Below, piece after piece: positions 44,766-55,523 of a DNA stretch of 64,000 bases. Numbering within the stretch: position 1 is the first letter of the stretch; the number at the start of each line of letters is the position of its first letter. The stretch is from Aldrovandia affinis (Eukaryota > Chordata > Actinopteri > Notacanthiformes > Halosauridae), in the NCBI GenBank assembly GCA_029706075.1, contig JAINUG010000229.1, forward strand, positions 372,501-436,500. Direction: 5' to 3'. Below the pieces are notes generated by a model. It saw nothing but the letters and a program-made list of their open reading frames with translations. It had not been told where the DNA came from and made no database searches. The position numbers were made by a program, and so were the translations under genes.

Positions 44766-47700
44766 CTGCAAGAGGAGGAACAGCCACAGGTCACAACGCT
44801 GAGCACTGAACTCGGCAGCCAATCACACCCTCTATTTATTTATACCCGCCCTCCCCACACAAACCTGCCGCTCGTCTCTACGAGGCACGCTCATTCTCCG
44901 AGGGCAGCGAACCCCGCTGCCCCCCACCCACGTTCTGGAGACGCCCTTACATGCTTCTCAGCGAGTTCGTGCCGGCTCACCCTCCCCCCCCCTGGGGCGG
45001 ACAGACAAACGCCCCCGCCCCCGATCGGGACTCCCCACCAGGGTTGGTCTGGGTTTCGAACCGCGACCGTGATAGGCAGCTCACACTCGTAAAGGACCAG
45101 CCAATACGGGTGCCTTAGACCGCTACGCTATCGGAGGCCCCCTCAACCGAATGTGACCCCCATCGCTGGGACAGGGTGACCCCCATCGCTGGGACAGGGC
45201 GACCCCCCTCGCTGGGACAGGGTGACCCCCATCGCTGGGACAGGGCGACCCCCATCGCTGGGACAGGGCGACCCACGAGGGACAGACTCACCGGTGGGGA
45301 ACTGTGACGAGGCGAATCTGGTGAGCAGGATGCCGGCTCCCTCGATCAGCGCCAGCAGGATCCCGCCCATCGCAGCCGACCCCACCATGGCAACCGGCCC
45401 ATCTGAGAGGGGGAGGAGTCAGCGCTGTGAGCGGCCAGGGGCTCAGGACACCATCCACACCCACACCCACACCTACACCCACACCCACACCCACACCCAC
45501 ACCCACACCTACACCCACACCCAAACCTGCTCCTACACCTACACCTGCTCCTACACCCACACCTGCTCAGGACATCATCCACACCTACACCTGCTCCTAC
45601 ACCCACACCTGCTCAGGACATCATCCACACCTACACCCACACCTGCACCCAAACCTGCATCCACACCTACACCGACACCTGCTCCAACACCCAAACCTGC
45701 ACCCACACCTGCACCCACACCTGCTCAGGACATCATCCACACGTGTGTGGGGTGTACAGTGTGTGTATATGTATGAGAGTGTGAGGGAGTGAGTGTGTGT
45801 GTATGTATGTGTGTGAGTGTGCGTGCGTGTGTTAGTGTGTGTGTGTGTGTGTGTGCGTGTGTGTGTGAGTGTGCGTGTGAGTGTGCGTGTGAGTGTATAG
45901 TGTGTGTGTGAGTGTGTGTGTATGTATGGGAGTGTGAGGGAGCGTGTGTGTGTGTGTGCGTGCGTGTGTGTGTGTGCGCGCTGGTCGCCGTGGGGACAGG
46001 ACTCACTCCGCGCAGCGAGGATGGCGCCGGTCATGGCTCCGCTGGTGATGGAGTTCCAGGGATCCTCCTTCCCCCGAACCTTCACCAGCCCGCAGTCAAT
46101 CATGGAGAAGAGACCGCCCCACACCGCAAAGCTGCCTGACAACACAGCACACACAGCACTGCGTCACACAACACAACACAACACACACAACACTGCGTCA
46201 CACAACACACACAGCACTGCGTCACACAACACACACCTGGCCCATTGACCTCACGCACAGCCATCACATAACACGCAGAGAGACAGAGACACAGAGAGAC
46301 AGAGAGACAGAGAGACACAGAGAGACACAGAGAGACACAGAGAGACACAGAGACAGAGAGAGACACAGAGACAGAGAGACAGACAGAGAGACAGAGACAG
46401 AACAATTAAACAACTCAATCATAGCAATGACAACTCCCGATGGAGTCATCTTCCATAATCAGACCTAATTAGACAACAGAGCACATTTCCACATACGATT
46501 CCCTATTCCACAGTGACATGAACAGCAGTGGTCACAACACAGGCATGCGCGTTTTGGAGGTGAACACTTTCTTACACACTCACCTCCTAGCTGAGGGGCT
46601 CTGGTTTTGATCGCTGTCATGCTGCCACGCAACCTGTGGTTCATCCCCTGATGGACAACACACAGACACACAGACGCACACAGCACAAACACGCACACAA
46701 CACACGCACACAACACAACACACACACAGTATGTCAATATACAATTTCAGTGCATGAACTAAAGGATTTACAATGACTGTCTTTATGACCAATGGGGCTC
46801 TCAATGTTTTGGGAAGGGCGTTAAGCTAAACAAGCAAAATTATATTAACAATGTGGTTCTGTGTGGCTCAGTAGGTAGAGCGTGGTTCTGTGTGGCTCAG
46901 TAGGTAGAGTGTGGTTCTGTGTGGCTCAGTAGGTAGAGCGTGGTTCTGTGTGGCTCAGTAGGTAGAGCGTGGTTCTGTGTGGCTCAGTAGGTAGAGCGTG
47001 GTTCTGTGTGGCTCAGTAGGTAGAGCGTGGTTCTGTGTGTCTCAGTAGGTAGAGTGTGGTTCTGTGTGGCTCAGTAGGTAGAGCGTGGTTCTATGTGTCT
47101 CAGTAGGTAGAGGTTCTGTGGGCTCAGTTGGCAGACGCTGTTGGCAACGCTTAGGTTGTGGGTTTGATTCCCACTGGGACTACATATACTGAAAAATGTA
47201 TGCATTCACTACTGTAAGTCGCTTTGGATAAAAGTGTCATGGCACATATATATATTATATAATATCAACAGTGTACGGTAGGCAGCGCTTACAGCTGGTG
47301 AATTTCTAAAGCCTTTCACAGCCTGGAATATTCCTCCGCCGATGGCCCCCATAGTGAAGGCCCCCCCACAGTCGTCCACGATCCTCCACGGGCTGCGGAG
47401 ACAAACCAGCGGCGCTCAGCGACCGACAAACACAACGCAACATGGCGGCGCTGAAGCATGCAAACACGCCTAAGGTCACGCAGGTGGTCTAGCGGTTACA
47501 ACGTTCGACGCTGGCCACTGCGACCAGGGTTCAATTCCACCGGCCGCGCCAGATTCAGCTCTGGCCAGGAGTGCCACTAGGGGGCGGCGATTGTCTGTCC
47601 GCCCCAGGGAGGGGGAGGGAAGCCAATATGAGTCGCTGCGCGGATAAGATAAGATAGCCTTTACACGATAAATATAGTAGGAGTGGCTCTTGTGTACCGG

Positions 47701-49671
47701 AGTTACGGTCGACAGCTTGGCGAGTGCCGTCTCGGAGGAGGCGGTACATCACCTTTGTCACTGCCGGTCTCAGGGCTACGGCAGCGAACTCACAATACGA
47801 GGGGGGATTGACATGAAAAACAGAGGGTGTAATTAGCTACTAAATTGGGAGAACCGTCCCATCCTCCAGGCCCCAGGCAGCCGCTCCTCACGGTCTCACC
47901 TCTTCTCTGCAGAATCACTGGCAATCTTCCACAAGAGACTCAAAACCCACCTCTTCAGACTCCACTACCACACTCTGTATATTTTTACTAACTCTCATCA
48001 CCACTTGCTTACATGTTTAATACTGCTTTTTGTAATATGTATCCATGCTCATGCTGATGACTGTCAAAAAATAATAATAAAAAAAAAATCTACTGACTTT
48101 TCTCTCCCTGTGTTACAGGTATGGTATGCAGCTGCCTACAATGATGTCTATCGCTGTATTACTGCACTGATCTCTTGCACAAACTATGATTGATCTTACC
48201 ATGTATTAATGCACATCTTGTAAGTCGCTCTGGATAAGAGTGTCTGCTAAATGCCTAAATGTAAACATAAATGTAATTTGCACTGTCATTGATAAACCAC
48301 TATCTACACGAAGCAGCCCTAACCTTGAATTCTATCAAAAGACAGTTGGCCAGCCTGCTATGGAACACAAGCCAGCCTTACTGTCTCAAGCTAATTTCAT
48401 TAAAACTGATGCGTTTTAAAACGGTGTTCTTTAACTGCAGAACCTACTTGCCAAAACTGGATTCAGAAACGGATTTCCAACCAACGGCTGCGACAACTAA
48501 CGTTATATTAAAAAACAACTCACAACTCTGTAAAAATGCGCCATTAAAAGTTCCATACATGAGCTTTGCTACATGCTTTTCCCAGTTGTGGTAAATGGTA
48601 TTTTCATTTGTTTGGGTAACGGATTATGTCGCTAGCTAGCTAGCTAGGTGGTAAATGATCATACCCAACGTTGGCAATTTAGCTGAGCGCTGTAAACTAA
48701 CCAGTACATGGTGTTTTCGGTAGTCAAACAAAACACCGAATCCGCTAACAGCAAACAAGTCATGTGAAATCGAATAGGGAAGATAGAGAGATTCTGCGGC
48801 CAAATAATAATTGATTATGGGTTCATCTCGGTCCACCCCTCTCCGACAACACGCAGTGTCGGCAGCTAATGGTTTTGGGGTTAGAGACCTGGGAGTGTGG
48901 GGGGCAGATGGGAGTCAGTGGGAGTCCGACAGGGTTCAGAGGCCCCGTGTGAACTCAGTCAAAACACCGGGCCGATGTCGCAACTTCCCGTTCTCACAGT
49001 GACATAACCGGTCGTTATAAACGCCAGGCACTCGAGTCCAACTCAACTGCTGTGTTGTAGACGGGTTTTCACAGCTCGCCAAGCTTAGCAGGTCTTCTGG
49101 CCTGGTCAGTAAACTCACTTAACGACTCACTAGCTCGCTAAGTATAGTTTATGTTATTGATTTTGAAAGGCCCTTCGCACACTGTGGCACAAGCGGACCC
49201 GCGTTCTACGTCAGCGAGCTCGGTCAACATGTGACGTAACGGCGCGCTAGCTACGAGGCTAACCTGCTAGCAACCGGACGAGCTTTCGCATTCATTACTT
49301 CACGGTTTCTGTGCGAGGAAACGGTTTAAAGGCAACGACGGTGTTCGCTACACTGACCGCATAGTTAGCAACGTTAAGCCCAAATTCGAATAACTATTTT
49401 AGTAAGCCAGCAAACAAGGTCACGATGTTATACCGGTGTTACCAAGGGCACCAGTGCGGCTAGCTAGCAGAACGGTGGATATTAGCTAACTAACTCCCCG
49501 ACTGAAATATGACACAAAGGAGTGGTTGGAATCATATTGTATATCGAGTGATATTCGATCGGGATAACACATTGCGTGTCACAAATGTTGTTAAATACTG
49601 TGATATGCCGACAGAGGAGAGACAAAATGTTGGCTAAATGCTTACCATGGCTCTCTTGCGTACTCCTCCAT
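44695..49671 (-). CDS. timm17a: TIMM17A, TIM23 translocase subunit (6 coding exons)
   Basis: This gene encodes Tim17, an inner-membrane subunit of the TIM23 complex that imports presequence-bearing proteins into the mitochondrial matrix. Coding exons are 49646-49671, 47293-47392, 46584-46647, 46007-46135, 45292-45402 and 44695-44765. All have AG/GT borders and matching phases, and they give 501 nt, or 166 residues plus stop. The protein starts [19 protein letters not shown], keeps the cysteines at 9 and 17 and the glycine-rich GAIGGGIFQ helix, then reads [38 protein letters not shown] and [20 protein letters not shown], and ends FGEYRQYQ. Tim17 proteins have four membrane helices. The [18 protein letters not shown] stretch and the tail resemble vertebrate TIMM17A more than TIMM17B, as recalled from the family. 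Length is close to the roughly 171 residues of mammalian TIMM17A. The introns carry minisatellites and SINEs but no exon is damaged, so the gene looks functional. Confidence 0.96.
44812..45143 (-). mobile_element. SINE family A in timm17a intron 5
   Basis: Head (CGCTACGCTATCGG on plus) and body are complete. The 3' end begins just past the exon 6 acceptor region. Confidence 0.76.
45148..45275. repeat. 24-bp minisatellite in timm17a intron 5
   Basis: About five units of GACCCCCATCGCTGGGACAG with GGC or GGT ends, 17 bp from the exon 5 donor. Confidence 0.9.
45292..45402 (-). CDS. timm17a: timm17a coding exon 5
   Basis: Acceptor CTCTCAG, donor GTGAGT. It encodes [20 protein letters not shown] and the last membrane helix. 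The donor sits about 17 bp from a 24-bp minisatellite in the following intron. Confidence 0.95.
45448..45990. repeat. CACACC-type repeat and (TG)n tract in timm17a intron 4
   Basis: 6- and 12-bp CACCCACACCTACA units with interspersed CTGCTCAGGACATCATCC units, then a (TG)n/GTGTGAG tract. Long open frames here are repeat artefacts. Confidence 0.9.
46007..46135 (-). CDS. timm17a: timm17a coding exon 4
   Basis: Acceptor TCAG, donor GTGAGT. It encodes [16 protein letters not shown] and the [11 protein letters not shown] loop between helices two and three. The exon end gives phase 1, completed by exon 5 as an Asn codon. Confidence 0.95.
46140..46402. repeat. CACAACACA and ACAGAGAG repeats in timm17a intron 3
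   Basis: Short CAACACACA units with CTGCGTCACA, then an ACAGAGAGAC tract (46275-46400). Confidence 0.87.
46584..46647 (-). CDS. timm17a: timm17a coding exon 3
   Basis: The exon begins GGGATGAACCAC after a CAG acceptor and ends before GTGAGT. It encodes the loop [20 protein letters not shown] with its conserved arginines and lysine. Confidence 0.95.
46853..47245 (+). repeat. tRNA-SINE head array with box B and tail, timm17a intron 2
   Basis: About ten GTGGTTCTGTGTGGCTCAGT units, then GGGTTTGATTCCC (box B), then TAAGTCGCTTTGGATAAAAG. It is the longest array joined to a complete SINE end. Confidence 0.9.
47293..47392 (-). CDS. timm17a: timm17a coding exon 2
   Basis: The acceptor CTCCGCAG precedes the exon and the donor GTAAGC follows it. 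It encodes residues 9-42, including Trp11, Cys17 and the first glycine-rich membrane helix. Confidence 0.95.
47480..47852 (+). mobile_element. SINE family B in timm17a intron 1
   Basis: Head GGTGGTCTAGCGGTTACAAC, box B GGTTCAATTCC, body and GGGAGAA end. It carries a short extra stretch (GGATAAGATAAGATAGCC) in the middle. Confidence 0.78.
47880..48275 (+). mobile_element. L2-like LINE 3' terminus in timm17a intron 1
   Basis: It reads [18 protein letters not shown] codons near 47925-47965, then 3' untranslated sequence, ending TAAGTCGCTCTGGATAAGAG and TAAATGCC. Confidence 0.75.
48276..49645. other. timm17a intron 1, promoter-proximal part
   Basis: CpG-bearing, GCTAGC-rich unique sequence. An open frame at 48289-48594 is not recognised. 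ACGTCA and TGACGTAA half-CRE-like words occur near 49207 and 49232. Confidence 0.45.
49646..49671 (-). CDS. timm17a: timm17a coding exon 1
   Basis: This exon holds the start codon (49669-49671) and codons 1-8 plus two bases of the codon for Cys9. The donor is GTAAGC. The ATG lies in a GC-rich segment directly below the triple CRE. Confidence 0.93.
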
Positions 49672-49699
49672 TTTCCTCTCGGCTGACGGGAAGGAGGAG

Positions 49700-49780
49700 G
49701 GGCTGGACTGACGTCACTATGAAGGAGGAGGGGCTGGACTGACGTCACTATGAAGGAGGGGCTTGACTGACGTCACTACG
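49700..49780 (-). promoter_or_regulatory. timm17a: timm17a promoter with three tandem CRE sites
   Basis: Three perfect TGACGTCA palindromes lie at 49709-49716, 49740-49747 and 49768-49775, inside a repeated unit of about 28-31 bp that also carries GGAGGGGC. The nearest is 38 bp above the ATG. CREB/ATF family factors bind this octamer. The transcription start is not visible, so some copies could lie within the 5' UTR. Confidence 0.7.
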
Positions 49781-50052
49781 AACCACACGGGCACTACGTA
49801 CAGCGAAGTAGATGGTTGCGCAATTGTTGTATTATTAGGTAATAGTTTTTTTGTATGAATACAATCGGGAGCCGATCTCACTGCCGTGTGAATGATTGTT
49901 GACGTTTTAAGAGAAGGTGCATTTCGGCACGGTGACATGAAGAAGGGGAAAACGTCGTAAAGTATTGCGTGTGAGCCGTGTGCTGAGGCGGTGTGCTTAC
50001 TGTAATGTACTTTGAGGGGGAGAGGGGGGAGGGGGCTGTTTTTGTCAAGATG
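49781..50052. other. upstream of timm17a
   Basis: Unique sequence directly above the CRE cluster, with a GGGGGAGAGGGGGGAGG run near 50017. No gene seen. Confidence 0.4.
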
Positions 50053-50430
50053 ACATAGAATAGAATAGAATAGAATAGCCTTTATTAATCCCGGGGGGGG
50101 AAATTTGGTTTGTCACAGCAGCACTGGTACAGGAGTGAAAGAACACACAAGACATACAGGACATAATAAATACAAGATAAATATATTTAAAAACCAGAGT
50201 AAAAACCTAGCAGCTATACAGACATACAGAACATCATAGTATATTGGAATACCAGATGCTAAATACAAGAATTAAAAATTTAAAAAAAAAAACAACCTAG
50301 CAGCGATCATACTGGAGGTAGTGCAAATCCACCAGATAGACAGCGCATACCAGTGTGCTGAAGTACTAAGAAAAACAAATATGAGATCAAGTAGACATCG
50401 ACAGAGGCTAGCTTCGTAATGGTATTTGAC
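50053..50430 (-). mobile_element. retroelement 3' end with (AATAG)n tail
   Basis: It starts with repeated AGAATAGAAT and CCTTTATTAATCCCGGG. No coding part is seen. A LINE 3' end is the likeliest source. Confidence 0.5.
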
Positions 50431-50567
50431 ATGCAGTTTTACCACCACATTCAGCATTTACCTGTTCTCCACCTTGACACGTGCACTGCCCTTATAGGTA
50501 CTACCAATGAGGTTTAAGCACTGTATAAATATGTGTTGATGTTATCTGATAAACAAGTTGAGTTGTG

Positions 50568-50845
50568 AACAAGTCACTGTTATGTAAGTCTCAAGTCTTA
50601 ACCTTCAAGTCTCAAGTAAAGTCCCAAGTCACCGTGTTCAGGTCAAGTCAAGTCACAAAGTTACAAATTTCAGGTGTCAAGTCTCAGGTCACATTCAAAA
50701 CAAGTCTCTCTCGAGTCATCCAGCTCAAGTCCAAGTCTAGTCCCAAGATCATAGACATGCAAGTCTAAGTCAAGTCTCAAGTGCTTTTATTTTTTGCAAG
50801 TCAAGTCTGAAGTCATCAAAATTGTGACTCGAGTCCAGAACTCTG
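50568..50845. repeat. AAGTC-rich degenerate repeat, copy 2
   Basis: Same family and orientation as 40875-41092, with a longer AAGTC-rich start. Many units resemble each other at 5-bp steps. Confidence 0.85.
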
Positions 50846-51010
50846 CTGGTAAGACGCCCATATTATATTAATTACATGGACATCCAGGTAAAACAAAACC
50901 AAGTTAAAAGGTTGGTACTCTCAAAAGTACCTCTCACACAGTCACTAGCAGCAGTAGTACAAGTGCAGTGTTAAAGAGAGAGTGTGTGTGCGGTGTGGAA
51001 GTGGGTGTGG

Positions 51011-51222
51011 GGGCGGCAGTGTTAGGGAACTGGGCTTGTAACTCAGAGGTTGCTGGTTTGATTCCCAGGTGGGGCACTGCTGTTGTACCCTTGAGCTAAA
51101 GGTACTTAACCTGAATTGCCTCAGTAAAATATCCAGCTGTATAAATGGATTGTATGTAAAGAAATGTGAAACTGTGTAGGTCGCCCTGGATAAGAGCGTC
51201 TGCTAAATGCCTAAAATGCAAT
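51011..51222 (+). mobile_element. V-SINE-like element
   Basis: Head starting near GGCGGCAGTGTTAGGG, box B GGTTTGATTCCC, central block GGTACTTAACCTGAATTGCC and L2-type tail are all present. Confidence 0.8.
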
Positions 51223-51799
51223 GTGATGGGGGGGTGCTGACATGCAATGGCTCTGTCACTCAAAAAGTGTAGTGATGAACAGATGAATGAGGATGAATGA
51301 TCTTTGCGCAGAAGGTGAAAGGGTCCACATCACATCCATAAACTGCGCCTATGACGAGCAGGTCCAGTCCAGCGTTTGGGAAAGGTCAGGTGATTTCGAG
51401 CGACGCCCCCTGGGGAGATTCTGCTCGCTGAGTCAAGCTGTTGTACACGTGGCTGGGGAGCATTATAGGGCCCTCACAGGACCTCTCCCTTGTCACGCTT
51501 CATATTACAAAAACAGAAGCGCATCAGCAATGTTAACATGATCTGGACCATTCCGGTCCCTGACGGCCCGAGGCTGAGCTAGCTGTGTGGCGGTGTGTGT
51601 TTCCCGCTGAGTTTCTGGGTGCAGAGTCAGAGCCGTAATGTCAGAGGGCAGGTGCTCCTCACTCTGTCCTTTACACACCAGCTGTTTGATAAAGTGTGAT
51701 GGAGCAGCGCTCTGCGAACTTACATTTCTTTGATACGTGCAAACTATTTACAGTCGGTGATGTGGAGCTATCTTTCAAACCCTCAGTGGTGCATGGGAA

Positions 51800-51972
51800 C
51801 TAGTAGGTAGAGCAGGTTCTGTGTGGCTCAGTAGGGCTGTGGTTCTCTGTGGCTTAGTACGTAGAGCGTGGTTCTGTGTGGTTCAGTAGGTAGAGCGTGG
51901 TTCTGTGTGGCTCAGTAGGTAGAGCGTGGTTCTGTGTGGCTAAGTAGGTAGAGCATGGTTCTGTGTGTTGTC
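51800..51972 (+). repeat. tRNA-SINE head array, left side of the retrovirus
   Basis: About six units. It ends at TTCTGTGTG, directly before the broken 3' LTR end. Confidence 0.87.
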
Positions 51973-51977
51973 TTGTT

Positions 51978-52575
51978 AATTCTACTATTCAAAGGAAGCG
52001 AGACTGTGATCTTAAGTTCACTCAAAAGTTTTATTACCATTTCAAACGGGAGCAGTCTAACACTCTCGCATGAAGAATGTCAGAGTATCTCCGAAGAGAC
52101 AGCAGAGGAAAAACAGCAGTATATATCTCTTACATTTGAGGTGACCATTGCCTTCTGGAATTTCACCCATTGGTCATGGGTGAAATCCCTCCTTTATTGA
52201 TAGGCTCAAATACACGTTTTCCCCTCCCAACATACACGTTTCTTGCATACATTCGGATGGGGCAACTCTAACTTAATGACAATTCAGTAACTTTCCATCA
52301 GTTTTATTATGATTTATAACGAGGTCTGTTTCTCATGATTTATACAGTGAAATAACGAGACCTATTCCCAAGTGACCGACCTTGATACTCCCCCTTCCCA
52401 ACCCTATCTGTATTTCATGCCTTCTCCCACATCTGTCAATACACACTTATCTCTCTGCATGGACAGGGTGGCGCATACCTCTGATATCAGGAAATCTCGC
52501 AGGGCATTTGGCCTTGTAGCGCTCTAATAAGCAAAAGCGGCCTGCTCCTAGGCCTAATAATGTTTTTCCCTTACA
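51978..52575 (-). repeat. 3' LTR of the endogenous retrovirus
   Basis: It begins TGTAAGGGAAAAAC at 52575 on the minus strand, immediately after the polypurine tract. It is closely similar to the inner part of 56214-56772 and to the solo LTR at 27750-28350. The outer TTTCCACTACA terminus is missing. Confidence 0.87.
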
Positions 52576-53087
52576 CTCCTCCCTTTTGTTACTACAGTAA
52601 CAACAAAAAAATATATCAGGCGGATGTGAAATGGGTGATTAATATATCAGGTGAACATAAATGCATTACATCACACAAGCGTACATTATTTCTTTCTTGC
52701 GACAGAGTCCCACCTTGTAAGCGGTAATCGTTATACCACTGAGCCTTTAACCCTCTTTCTCATGTCATCACATTTCAGTTATACAGATAATAAAAAAATT
52801 GCTGCATAAAGAAAATGAAGAAAAACAAAAAAACGACAGCAATCAGCTAGGGTGGGATTACGCTATGTCGATCCCACCCATTTCCGTCAGCACGATTTCT
52901 TCATCATATGACTGTGCCGCCATTATCTGTGCTGTTGCTTTGTTGTCGCTTGAGGCAAGGCCAGAATCGTCTCGAGTCTGTCCGAACTCAAGCGACATCC
53001 TGCGGGTGACCCATGTTGTGACCCAAATATTTCACTCTTGAGTAACAATTTGTAGTTTCACTCGGGAGACCTTGTGGCCATTATCAG

Positions 53088-53764
53088 CTAAAAAATTGGT
53101 GCAACTGTCCACGTCCAGCGTTTACCTTTAAATGTAAATGCAAACCAAAACTGTGAATCTGGATGTACTGGAATACTGAAAAATGTGTTCGCTAAATCAA
53201 CCACAGTGAACCAGTTTGAATTTGCCGGCACTTGAGAAAGAATAGTGACAGGGTTAGGGTACAACAGGTGAGCAGGCAAAAACAGCGCTGTTAACCATTC
53301 ACAAATCGCCAGGCCCCCGATGCCTTCCGGACCGGAAGAATAGGCGTGTTACCAGGTGAGTTTGGACATGGAGGTATAGCTCCTGTTTTAACTAATGATG
53401 CGTGGACGGTAGCAATGCCTTCTTCAGCGTCTTTACCTAGTGGATATTGTGCTCTGTTCGGTCTGTGTGTGCTGTTAGGGGTTACTACCACAGGTCTAGC
53501 TCCTGTCATTCTACCTGTGTCATATTTATTTTGAGCCCAGAGCGTTTGCGGAGCATCATATAATGCCCAAGGGTCTATCTGATGTAACCTAGGGTGTTGT
53601 TCACAGGAGGGTGCTAGTATCAGGCAGCACAGTTCAGACTGCGGTTGTGAATGCGTGTGGCGCTTTACAGTTACAGTGGCAAAGAATGGTATTTTTACTA
53701 CTCCTGTTGAAGGCGATTTCTGTCCGCCTTTCTCATCAGGCTGCCAATCAGTAAGAGTTTGCAT
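53088..53764 (-). pseudogene. pol: endogenous retrovirus pol remnant (reverse transcriptase start)
   Basis: Two frames, 53291-53764 and 53088-53279, together cover only the first part of a reverse transcriptase. Recognisable pieces are QYPLGKDAEEGI, TPILPVRK and WFTVVDLANTFFSIPVHP, the last carrying the first catalytic Asp of RT block A. A stop and frame change separate them. No protease DTG motif, no YxDD, no RNase H, no integrase and no env are seen before the polypurine tract at 52576. The copy therefore carries large internal deletions and cannot make an active polymerase. Confidence 0.8.
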
Positions 53765-53870
53765 TCTTCTACATTGTGGGGGTGTCTTGCGGGTGTGTAG
53801 TTCATTTTAAAAACTCACTTTGTATTCCATGTACGTGGTGCGTGTTTTCCTCTCCTTCCCCCTCCTCATC

Positions 53871-55523
53871 CTATGGTTGTTGCTGATATCCTTGTGGCTC
53901 CGGCCTGGGCGCTGGCCATGTTCCGTATACTCCCGCTTGCTGCGTCATTTCTTCACCTCCTGCACGCCTGTTTGGACAGTCTCTGGCAAAGTGTCCCAGT
54001 TGATTACAAGTGTAACATCTCCACTGTCCCGGCTGCTGCTGGTTGCCTCCATGACTTCTGCCTCTGCCTCTGCCTCTGCCTCTGCCTCTGCCTGGTCTGT
54101 TCCCGCGGCTCCGTCCTCTGACTGCCCCCTGTTGGCCTGCTCCTGCACCGGCTTGGTAAAACTTCAGCTTCGCCTGTTCAAGCTTAACTTTCTTCTCACC
54201 GTCTTTCTGGTTTTCCTGTCGCTCGGCATGCCTCACATGTTCCCAGACAACCATCGTTGTACTATGTTCCCAGCCGACGCATGAAGCCGTCGCTTTGTCC
54301 TTCAGACGGGGGAGGAGACCGTTCACCAGGCAGATCTTCAGCAGGTCGCCTTGTGCTGGGTCATCCCCCGCCAGGCCCGAGTGCTTCTGAAAACACTCTT
54401 CCATTCGGCTGCGGTAGTCGTCACACGTCTCACCTGCGTTCTGTCGGGTGTCGTGGATCTTCGGCCAGTCAGGGCGGCTGGGGTGCATGGCACGGACCCT
54501 GTCCAAGAGGGCTCCTAGTTGTGTCCCGAAAACTGCATCCCCTCTTCCGGCGCTCGCGTTCCAGTCGCCTCTCAGTGCGACCCACCTGAGCTTGAAGAAC
54601 CTACGGAACACGATTTCTAACTCTGCGGCAGAAGGCTGGTACATACCTTCTGACTCGGTCACTGCTGTACACCAACGGTCGACGTTGTCTCTGGGATCGG
54701 GCAGATCCTTCAGAACATCAAGTACCTCATCAATGATCCGGTTACGCTGAACCAGGACGGGGTCTCTGGCCGTCCCATCTTCCCGAGGCCCCCTCGGATC
54801 GGGATAAGCCTCCAGAGGGGAATGTGGTTGGGGTTCTCCTCCTTCAGCTCCCACTTCTTGCTTCCTTTTCGTTGCCTGTCTCGTCTCCATCTGTGAAGGA
54901 GGAAAATCGCGGCGCAGACCGGGAGCAAGACCGCGAGCGAGAGTACCTGAATCTTCCTGTGTCGGTGAAGATATTCTCATCTGTGCCATGCCTTCTCTCA
55001 GGTTTCGGTCAGGAGATTCAGGCTGTTTCTCTTCGGATGGCGGGGCTGTGGCTGTCGGCTCCTCTGCTTGCAGGGCGGGGACTTCCTCTCCCGCTGCTGC
55101 TTGCGGCACTCGTCTGCGCTCGGAAGAAGGAGGGGGTTGGAGCTCATCCAACTCTTCTCTTGATTTTCTCTGCTTGCGCTTACCTGCTTCTCCCGTCTCG
55201 CTCTCCTGAATCCGCATTGAATCGACTTTGTGCCGATTATCGCTTCTTCTCTCAGCTTCTCTCTCCCACATCCTGAAACTGGCCCAGTCTATAACTTCTT
55301 TACTTCTTCCCCTCTTTGTCTCTTGCTGCCTTTCGCATATTCTCCTACAATCGCTGAGTCTTTCTGTGCTGAGTGTGCCATTACAAGGAAACCATCCCCC
55401 AGTGATTTTGTGCCATAAGGGCACTTGATTTATGACCATCATTCCCCATTTATCGTACATCACCTTTACCGGTCCGGTCAGCGGATCAGGGAGACCCGAC
55501 GCCTTACTCCCTCTGTTGCCCAT
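53871..55523 (-). CDS. gag: endogenous retrovirus gag, intact open frame
   Basis: This is an old retroviral copy in the genome. The 550-codon frame starts MGNRGSK, where Gly2 would be the N-myristoylation site of the matrix region. A long Glu/Lys/Pro-rich linker follows (about residues 80-290), then a capsid-like region with DDYRSRMEECFQKHSG near its end, then an Arg/Gly-rich box. One CCHC zinc knuckle, CYTCNQLGHFARDC, lies at about residues 503-516. One knuckle and this order fit gamma- or epsilonretrovirus-type Gag. The frame has no internal stop, while pol next to it is badly broken. This is viral-derived, not a cellular gene. Confidence 0.85.
   Translation of the reverse strand: MGNRGSKASGLPDPLTGPVKVMYDKWGMMVINQVPLWHKITGGWFPCNGTLSTERLSDCRRICERQQETKRGRSKEVIDWASFRMWEREAERRSDNRHKVDSMRIQESETGEAGKRKQRKSREELDELQPPPSSERRRVPQAAAGEEVPALQAEEPTATAPPSEEKQPESPDRNLREGMAQMRISSPTQEDSGTLARGLAPGLRRDFPPSQMETRQATKRKQEVGAEGGEPQPHSPLEAYPDPRGPREDGTARDPVLVQRNRIIDEVLDVLKDLPDPRDNVDRWCTAVTESEGMYQPSAAELEIVFRRFFKLRWVALRGDWNASAGRGDAVFGTQLGALLDRVRAMHPSRPDWPKIHDTRQNAGETCDDYRSRMEECFQKHSGLAGDDPAQGDLLKICLVNGLLPRLKDKATASCVGWEHSTTMVVWEHVRHAERQENQKDGEKKVKLEQAKLKFYQAGAGAGQQGAVRGRSRGNRPGRGRGRGRGRGRSHGGNQQQPGQWRCYTCNQLGHFARDCPNRRAGGEEMTQQAGVYGTWPAPRPEPQGYQQQP

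Noticed and set aside
44433-44822. A 129-codon minus-strand frame covering the end of timm17a.
   Set aside because: It is in a different frame from the Tim17 C-terminus, which is fixed by the splice phase and the FGEYRQYQ ending.
45222-46154. Thr/Pro-, Gly/Val- and His/Thr-rich open frames.
   Set aside because: They are translations of CACACC and TG microsatellites in timm17a intron 4; only 46007-46135 in this stretch is coding.
46853-47160. Clustered tRNA genes.
   Set aside because: Each unit has only a box-A-like head, without anticodon arm or box B. Box B appears once at the end, followed by a SINE tail.
52799-53041. Open frame on the plus strand inside the retrovirus as a possible accessory gene.
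   Set aside because: It is antisense to the provirus, lies between the pol remnant and the polypurine tract, and matches nothing recognisable.
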